From contig CALNWN010000004.1 of assembly GCA_940746715.1 (NCBI GenBank), positions 62,001-126,000 on the forward strand: DNA of 64,000 nucleotides. The letters run 5' to 3'. The first letter of the stretch is position 1, and every line of letters begins with the position of its first letter. The notes beneath the pieces were generated by a model. The model was not told the DNA's origin. It saw only the letters and a program-made list of their open reading frames with translations, and did no database searches. The translations under genes were made by a program, and so were the position numbers. Below, piece after piece: positions 58,863 through 64,000 of the stretch. Source of the DNA: an uncultured Paraburkholderia sp. (GTDB lineage: Bacteria; Pseudomonadota; Gammaproteobacteria; Burkholderiales; Burkholderiaceae).

Positions 58863-60236
58863 ATGAGCACCATTGCAGTCGAGAATCCGGGCCGTACGGG
58901 GGCCGTGGACGATGCGCAGTTGAACGCCAGCTTCGCGCGGCAGCCCATCCTGAATCGGGACGGCATGCTGTGCGGCTACGAGCTCAAGATTCGCGCGCTG
59001 GAATTGCCGCCCGAGGCGCCCGCCGACCTCGACGCCGACGCCGACCACACCGACGAACGCGACGCGCGAGCCGGTCGCGCGCCCACACCAGCAGAGTGTG
59101 CGGCGCGCGCCGTCATCCGCGGGCTGGTCGAGGGCAACAATGTGCGCGGCGCATTGACCGGACACCCGGCGTACATCGACACGAGCCACGATCTGCTGTT
59201 CGACAACGCAATCGAGCGGCTGCCCACCGAGCGCTTCCTGTTCGAATTGCCGCATGACATCCACATCGACGAAGAACTGATCGCGCGGATCGTGCAACTG
59301 CATGGCCGGCGCTATCGTTTCGTGCTGGACGACGTGACGCAGCCGGACGAGACCTTCGCGAAGCTCCTGCCTTACGCGGAAGCCATCAAGATCGACATCA
59401 CGCGTGCGCCCGCCGCGCTCTTGCCCAAGTTGACGAGCGTGCTGAAGTCGGCGGGCAAGCTGCTGATCGCCTCAGGGCTCGACGCGCAAGCCGACTTCGA
59501 AACGGCGCACGGTTTAGGCTTCGACCGTTTCCAGGGCTATTTCTTCGCGCGTCCGCAAACCTCGATGACGCGCCGTGTCAGCGCGCCGCGCCACGCGCTG
59601 CTGAACCTGTTGCAACTGCTCGCGGGCGATCCCACGGTCGCGCAGCTCGAAGCGGAGCTCAAGCTCAATCCGGTGCTGGTTATGCATCTGATGAAGCTTG
59701 CAAATTCGAGCGGCTTCGCGGTCGGCTATAAAGTGACGACGCTGCGCGAGGCGATCAATGCAACCGGCACGGACCGCATCGCGCGCTGGACGCAGCTGCT
59801 GTTGTATGCGGACGGCCGCAAGGTCGCGCTCGAAGACGATCCGCTGCTGCAGCTCGCGGCAACGCGCGCGCGTTTCATGGAACTGGCGATCGAACGCCTG
59901 CCCGACGCCGGCCGCGACGAAGCGGACGCGGCGTTTCTGACCGGCGTATTTTCATTCGTCGACGCGGTGTTCGGCGGCTCGCTCGAAAGCACGCTGAACG
60001 TGCTGACGTTGTCGCGCCCGATCCAGGCGGCGATTCTGCAACGCGAAGGCGTGCTCGGCCAGTTGCTCGCCGCGGTCGAAGCGCTCGAAAACGGCGCGTG
60101 GGACACGCTCGCCGCATTGTGCGCGACGCTTGCGCCGTTGACGGTGGAGGAGGTTGCGCAAATGGGGCTCGCGGCCGGCGCGTGGGCGGGCGTCGCGGAC
60201 CGTAGCGCGGAAGGTCTGGAAAGAATCGAGGACTGA
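58863..60236 (+). CDS. Degenerate EAL plus HDOD domain signalling protein
   Basis: This is an intact 457-aa YuxH-type protein. The N-terminal half (about 15-220) is an EAL-fold domain in which the catalytic EAL triplet is replaced (CGYELKIRALELP), while DDVTQPDETFAKLLPYAEAI and FDRFQGYFFARPQ remain. It should bind no metal and be catalytically dead as a c-di-GMP phosphodiesterase. The C-terminal half (about 225-420) is an HDOD domain (LLQLLAGDPTVAQLEAELK and LNPVLVMHLMKLANSSGF). Such proteins act as scaffolds in signal output. It is followed convergently by another HDOD protein, and a similar EAL/HDOD gene lies at 63308. Confidence 0.88.
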   Translation: MSTIAVENPGRTGAVDDAQLNASFARQPILNRDGMLCGYELKIRALELPPEAPADLDADADHTDERDARAGRAPTPAECAARAVIRGLVEGNNVRGALTGHPAYIDTSHDLLFDNAIERLPTERFLFELPHDIHIDEELIARIVQLHGRRYRFVLDDVTQPDETFAKLLPYAEAIKIDITRAPAALLPKLTSVLKSAGKLLIASGLDAQADFETAHGLGFDRFQGYFFARPQTSMTRRVSAPRHALLNLLQLLAGDPTVAQLEAELKLNPVLVMHLMKLANSSGFAVGYKVTTLREAINATGTDRIARWTQLLLYADGRKVALEDDPLLQLAATRARFMELAIERLPDAGRDEADAAFLTGVFSFVDAVFGGSLESTLNVLTLSRPIQAAILQREGVLGQLLAAVEALENGAWDTLAALCATLAPLTVEEVAQMGLAAGAWAGVADRSAEGLERIED

Positions 60237-60272
60237 GGCCGCAGTCCGCATCGAAGCGAATCAGACGGGAAA

Positions 60273-60299
60273 AAGCCGGCATGGAATACATGCCGGCTT
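60273..60299 (-). terminator. Terminator between convergent signalling genes
   Basis: AAGCCGGCATG and CATGCCGGCTT are perfect 11-bp arms around GAATA. On the minus strand the hairpin is followed by TTTTCCC, fitting termination of the HDOD-GAF gene. Confidence 0.8.
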
Positions 60300-60385
60300 C
60301 GAAAAATCACCTGCTCAACAATCTGGCGTCGGGCAAACACAGAATCCGGAGACTTGCTGTCGCGATCAACGATCACGCCACGTCT

Positions 60386-61828
60386 TTAAATCGTCTCCAT
60401 TTCCCGCATCTGCCCCAGGCCGAAAAAACGGCCTGACTCCCTGGCCAGTTCATTCAGCACGCTCATCTCTTTCTGTGAGATGCGGCGTGGCTCCTGCGTA
60501 TGAGACCAGTCGCCGTAGAGCAGTGCGACAGTCTGCTCCGTTTCATCCACCACCGGCAACAGCACGAAGGCGCGGGCGTCGTCGAATGAACGGCGGAACC
60601 ACTCGGGCAGCCGCGCGACCATTTTCGGATCGCGCGCATTTTCGATGAAGATGCCCACCGAATTCGCGATGGCCAGATGGAACACGTCGGGCTCGAAGGC
60701 CGAGCCGAAGGTGAGCTTGGGCAGCGCCGCGTCGATTTTCGGGCCGAGGCCGAGACGTGCCCGGAAAGTACCGTTGCTGTGCTTGACGAACACCACCGTG
60801 CGCGCGAAGCCGAGCGCCGCGAGCACCGTTTCCGATGCCATGCCGAGCGCGGGCGCGAGCGAGCTGTTATCGGGCAGGTTGCGCAAATCCTCGACGCCTG
60901 CCGCGATGCGCGCCTCGCGCGCAATCGCGTCGGCGTTCGCGCGCAGTTCGACGATTTCGCGCATCACGCCGTCGCCGCCTTCTTCGCGGGCGAGCGCGAC
61001 GCTCATCTCGAGCAGCACTTCCGGATCGGTGTTGAGCGCGCGGCTATATTCCTGCGCCAGTTCGGCGATGCGCTCCTCGCGCTCGAAGTCGGGCACGTTC
61101 TGCTGCGTGAGGACGTCCGCGACCGCCGTCGAGTAATTGGTGATGGCGCGCAGCCACTGCACCTGGCGCGGCTGCTCGGTGTCCTGCGGATCGAACTCGC
61201 CCATGCCCGAGCGGATCATGTCGGGCAGGCGCCAGCGCACGGCGGCTTCCTCGCCGATTTCGTCGAACGTCACGCCGAGCACGAGCACGCACGCGTCGGC
61301 TTCGAGCGTGCCGCTTTCGATGTGACGGCGGATCTGATCCCATTCCGCGTCGAGATAGAACACCACCAGCAGCTTGCCGATCTGGCGCATCAGCGTGCAG
61401 ACCACCGCTTCCTCGCCGGCGCGCAGATCGCCGCGCTCGGTCAGCTTGCGCGCGACGCAGCCCGAGAGCAGCGTGCGGTTCAGTTCGAGCTTCGCGTCGA
61501 TGCGGCGCGGCGCGCTGTGATGAAAGTGATCGACAATTTTCAGGCCGACGACGAGATGGCCGACGGCGTCCATGCCGAGCACCATCAGCGCGCGCGACAC
61601 CGTCGTGATATTGCCGCCGAATGCCATATACATGGCCGAGTTCGCGAGCCGCAGCACTTTTTGCGTCAATGCGAAGTCCGACAGCACCACCTCCACGAGG
61701 CCGGTGAGGTCGAGGTCGTCGTTGTTCATTGCCGCCATGGTGGTGCGCAACGACTGCGACAGCATGGGGAAATCGCCGCGCTCGCTCATTCGCGTCCAGA
61801 GCCGGTCGAGCACCGCCGCCTTTACCAT
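60386..61828 (-). CDS. HDOD domain protein with C-terminal GAF-like domain
   Basis: This is an intact 480-aa cytoplasmic protein. Residues about 10-220 are an HDOD domain (ALTQKVLRLANSAMYMAFGG, SRALMVLGMDAVGHLVVGLK, RQIGKLLVVFYLDAEWDQI). The region after about 310 looks like a GAF sensor (LPDNSSLAPALGMASETVL, FIENARDPKMVARLPEWFRR, FVLLPVVDETEQTVALLYGD). HDOD proteins regulate motility, stress or c-di-GMP outputs without known catalysis. It lies between two EAL/HDOD and GGDEF-EAL genes, an unusually dense signalling block. Confidence 0.85.
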   Translation of the reverse strand: MVKAAVLDRLWTRMSERGDFPMLSQSLRTTMAAMNNDDLDLTGLVEVVLSDFALTQKVLRLANSAMYMAFGGNITTVSRALMVLGMDAVGHLVVGLKIVDHFHHSAPRRIDAKLELNRTLLSGCVARKLTERGDLRAGEEAVVCTLMRQIGKLLVVFYLDAEWDQIRRHIESGTLEADACVLVLGVTFDEIGEEAAVRWRLPDMIRSGMGEFDPQDTEQPRQVQWLRAITNYSTAVADVLTQQNVPDFEREERIAELAQEYSRALNTDPEVLLEMSVALAREEGGDGVMREIVELRANADAIAREARIAAGVEDLRNLPDNSSLAPALGMASETVLAALGFARTVVFVKHSNGTFRARLGLGPKIDAALPKLTFGSAFEPDVFHLAIANSVGIFIENARDPKMVARLPEWFRRSFDDARAFVLLPVVDETEQTVALLYGDWSHTQEPRRISQKEMSVLNELARESGRFFGLGQMREMETI

Positions 61829-61918
61829 GTGAGTCCCGCAAAAGCCATACGTGTTCCAATGAATGCCATGCCGGCGCGAAGCCGGCTGATGCCGCTCTTT
61901 GAGCGCCTGATCTGCACG

Positions 61919-63082
61919 CTAGGCCGTGTGCAGATAAAGCGAGCGCGCTTCGAAACGCTGCGCCAGTTCGTCGGATTGCAACGCCTGGCAGACGAGCCAT
62001 CCCTGTATGTGGTCACATCCCATCTCAGTGAGCAGGCTGCGCTGCGCTTCGGTTTCGACGCCCTCGGCGACCAGTTCGAGGTCGAGCGTCTGGGCGAGGC
62101 CGACCACCGCGCTGACGATCGCTTGGTCGTTTCGGGAGGTTAGCAGATTCTCGACAAAACTCCTGTCGATCTTAAGTTTTGCAAGGGGAAACCGGTGCAG
62201 GTAAGCCAGGCTCGAATAGCCGGTGCCGAAATCGTCGACGGCAAAGCGGATGCCCATGGCCGTCAGGTCCTCCAGCAGCACCTTGGCATGCGCCGGGTCG
62301 TGCATCAGCAGGCTCTCGGTGATCTCGAACACGAGGCGCCGCGGGTCGATGCCGGTCAAGTTGATCGCCTCGCGCACGGCGGTGTCGTTCGCGTGACGCA
62401 CGTCCGGATAAAGCGCAATGCCGATGCTCGCCGACAGATGCACCTGCTGGCCGTTAAATACATACGGCTGCTGGATCGCGGTCAGGAGGCGCCGCGCCAG
62501 CGCTTCCGCGGCCGCCGCCGCGTCGGTGCGGTTGGCGGCCGGCTTGACGAGAATCGCGAACTCGTCGCTGGCGACGCGGGCCACCGTCTCGTCCGGGCTC
62601 GTCATGTTCAGAATGCGCCGCGCCGTGTCGCGCAGCATTTCGTCGCCGGCGTCGTAGCCGAGCGCGCGGTTCACCCGCTGATAATTGTCGATGTCGAGCA
62701 GCAGCGCGTCGGCCCGCTTTTGCGCTTCGAGCAGCGCGGGAATCAGCGCGGACTGGTTGGCGAGATTGGTCAGCCGAGCGAGATGCAGCGCCTGGATGAG
62801 GCGCTCCTCGCTCGCGCGCCAGGCCGACACGTCGAAGCCGGCGATCGCGAAGCCTTCCATGCCGTGATGGCTGCTGCGCACCACGCGCAGCTCGACGGTG
62901 ATCGGATAGGTCAGCGACTTGATGAGCCCGAGGGTCGCCTTCTCGACATTGCCGGTGGTGGAGGCGCGCGCGAGCAGCGCGTCGAGGCGCGTGGTATCGG
63001 TCTGCGCCACCAGTTCGTGCAGCGTGATTGTCTCGAGATACTCGCGGTGATAGCCGATAAAGCGCAGGCTCGCGTCGGACAC
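61919..63082 (-). pseudogene. PAS-GGDEF-EAL protein with an in-frame deletion across the GGDEF/EAL boundary
   Basis: The frame encodes a short PAS-like region (ASLRFIGYHREYLETITLHE), a GGDEF domain with a degenerate active site (RVASDEFAIL in place of GGDEF) and the end of an EAL domain (RLVFEITESLLMHDPAHAKV, FAVDDFGTGYSSLAYLHRFP, LKIDRSFVENL, VAEGVETEAQ). Between SASIGIALYPDVRHAND and INLTGIDPRRLVF about 130-150 residues are missing, including the end of GGDEF and the start of EAL with the EAL motif itself. The reading frame is kept. The 5' end is also unclear, since in-frame sequence continues upstream of 63082 with a probable frameshift near 63090-63110. It cannot be a c-di-GMP phosphodiesterase. 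Confidence 0.8.
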
Positions 63083-63307
63083 GTAGATGATAACGACCCG
63101 CCGCCCGAAATCTTTAGCGGCTGCGCGAGAAAAACATCCGGTAAGGGAAATCAGCGCGCGACAGCCGCCGGAAATGGCCGATTCAGGGTTGGTCCGGCGC
63201 GGATTCGGTTAAAGTGCGGTTGCCCGACGTCCGTTAATACGGCAAACCCCTGTGCGTTGGCGGCGCGCCGCTGCCGCTCAGGCCTTCGAAAGCTGCACCG
63301 ATGATCC

Positions 63308-64000
63308 ATGTCTGAACTTCATTTGGTCCGGGCCTCCGCCCGGCGCATCGAGGTGCGCGACGCGACCGGCGACGATCCCGACGCGGCTACGGCCGCACAG
63401 TTCGTCTATCTCGGCCGGCAACCGATCCTCGATCGCGCGGGCGCGCTCAATGCGTACGAACTGCTGTTCCGGGCCGGCGCCCAGAACTATGCGAAAGTCA
63501 CCAACGACGCGCAGGCGACCGCGCAGGTGGCGGCGCGCGCGCTCGGCGGCATCGGCGTGCCCGCCGTGCTCGGGCGGCATCGCGGCTTCGTGAATATCGA
63601 CCGGGAGCTGCTGTTCGACGACATCGTCCACGTGATGCCGCCGGAGCGGTTTGTGCTCGAAATCCTCGAAACGGTCAGGTTCGACGCGCAACTCGCGCGC
63701 CGGCTCGGCGAGCTGCGGCGCGGCGGTTTCCAGGTCGCGCTCGACGACGTGACGCAGCTCTCCGACGAACTGCTCGCGATGCTGCCGCATGCGGACATTG
63801 TCAAGATCGACTTCTTGCAGACGGCGCGCGCATCTGCCGGAACTCGCCGCCGCCATGCGCGGCCGGGGCAAGACGCTGATCGCCGAAAAAGTCGAGACGC
63901 GCGAAGACTTCGCGCTCGCCCGCGATCTCGGCTTCGACCTGTTCCAGGGCTACTTCTTCGCGCGGCCGCAAGTGCTGGCCGCGCCGCGCAACCGCTCGCC
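63308..64000 (+). pseudogene. EAL/HDOD signalling protein, frameshifted and cut by the window end
   Basis: From the ATG at 63308, 170 residues of a YuxH-type EAL-like domain are readable: FVYLGRQPILDRAGALNAYE followed by LLFRAG (EAL motif absent), GFVNIDRELLFDDIVHVMPP, FVLEILETV, VALDDVTQLSDELLAML and IVKIDFLQT. Near 63826 one base is out (ACGGCGCGCGCATCTG), after which the normal sequence LPELAAAMRGRGKTLIAEKV and GFDLFQGYFFARPQVLAAPR continues in another frame to the window edge. An HDOD domain would be expected beyond. It is a paralogue of the gene at 58863. Confidence 0.8.

Noticed and set aside
57489..59303. A 604-codon minus-strand ORF across argT and the EAL/HDOD gene
   Set aside because: It spans two well-supported plus-strand genes and a terminator; no family resemblance.

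Overview
The window is high-GC DNA from a Burkholderiaceae betaproteobacterium, probably Paraburkholderia or Caballeronia. Supporting signs are the aruCFG-astDBE arginine succinyltransferase operon with its histidine/arginine-type ABC transporter, a double-length (tandem) UvrA, the glgC-glgA pair and the overall codon usage. Its most striking property is decay. About half of the roughly 53 genes I can identify carry frameshifts, nonsense codons or deletions, while their neighbours are intact. Several lesions are not simple one-base indels. They include a deletion at an 11-bp repeat, loss of catalytic segments, fused gene remnants and G:C-to-A:T nonsense changes. I read this as a genome under reductive evolution, of the kind known from obligate plant leaf-nodule Burkholderia symbionts. 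Some single-base indels (for example in astD) could still be sequencing errors.

Layout. 1-1.3 kb: the end of a branched-chain amino acid ABC operon with a dead livF. 1.5-4.7 kb: two secreted or exported hydrolases around a broken CPBP protease. 4.9-11.7 kb: a type VI secretion remnant (tssE and a gutted tssH), a dead IS3-family element without target duplication, and a 5'-truncated tandem uvrA. 12-16.3 kb: GlxA/AraC regulator, broken rfbC, RhtA-type exporter with a divergent broken LysR gene, and a DUF1328 peptide. 17-24 kb: wecB, bcsB-like, nfrB and nfrA, a c-di-GMP-type glycan synthesis and export locus in which only wecB is intact. 25-29.4 kb: broken M20 amidohydrolase, an MFS gene fused by deletion to hutF, and intact hutG. 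29.6-36 kb: His-rich secreted peptide, HTH protein, broken transglutaminase-like gene, LivK, a small acidic protein and pdxY. 36-39 kb: glgA and glgC, both frameshifted. 39.5-46.7 kb: broken hydrolase, luciferase-like oxidoreductase and cysteine dioxygenase, then an intact multi-rhodanese, a remnant pair, a candidate structured RNA, an OmlA-like lipoprotein and a broken patatin. 47-58.6 kb: arginine/ornithine transport and the AST pathway, mostly intact. 58.9-64 kb: four EAL/HDOD/GGDEF signalling genes, two of them damaged.

Functional picture. Arginine catabolism (aruC, aruF, aruG, astB, astE, argT, permease Q and ATPase) is largely preserved, but its regulator argR, permease M and astD are hit. 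Glycogen synthesis, histidine degradation beyond formylglutamate, cysteine dioxygenation, the surface glycan and the T6SS have been lost or are being lost. No tRNA, rRNA or CRISPR array was recognised.
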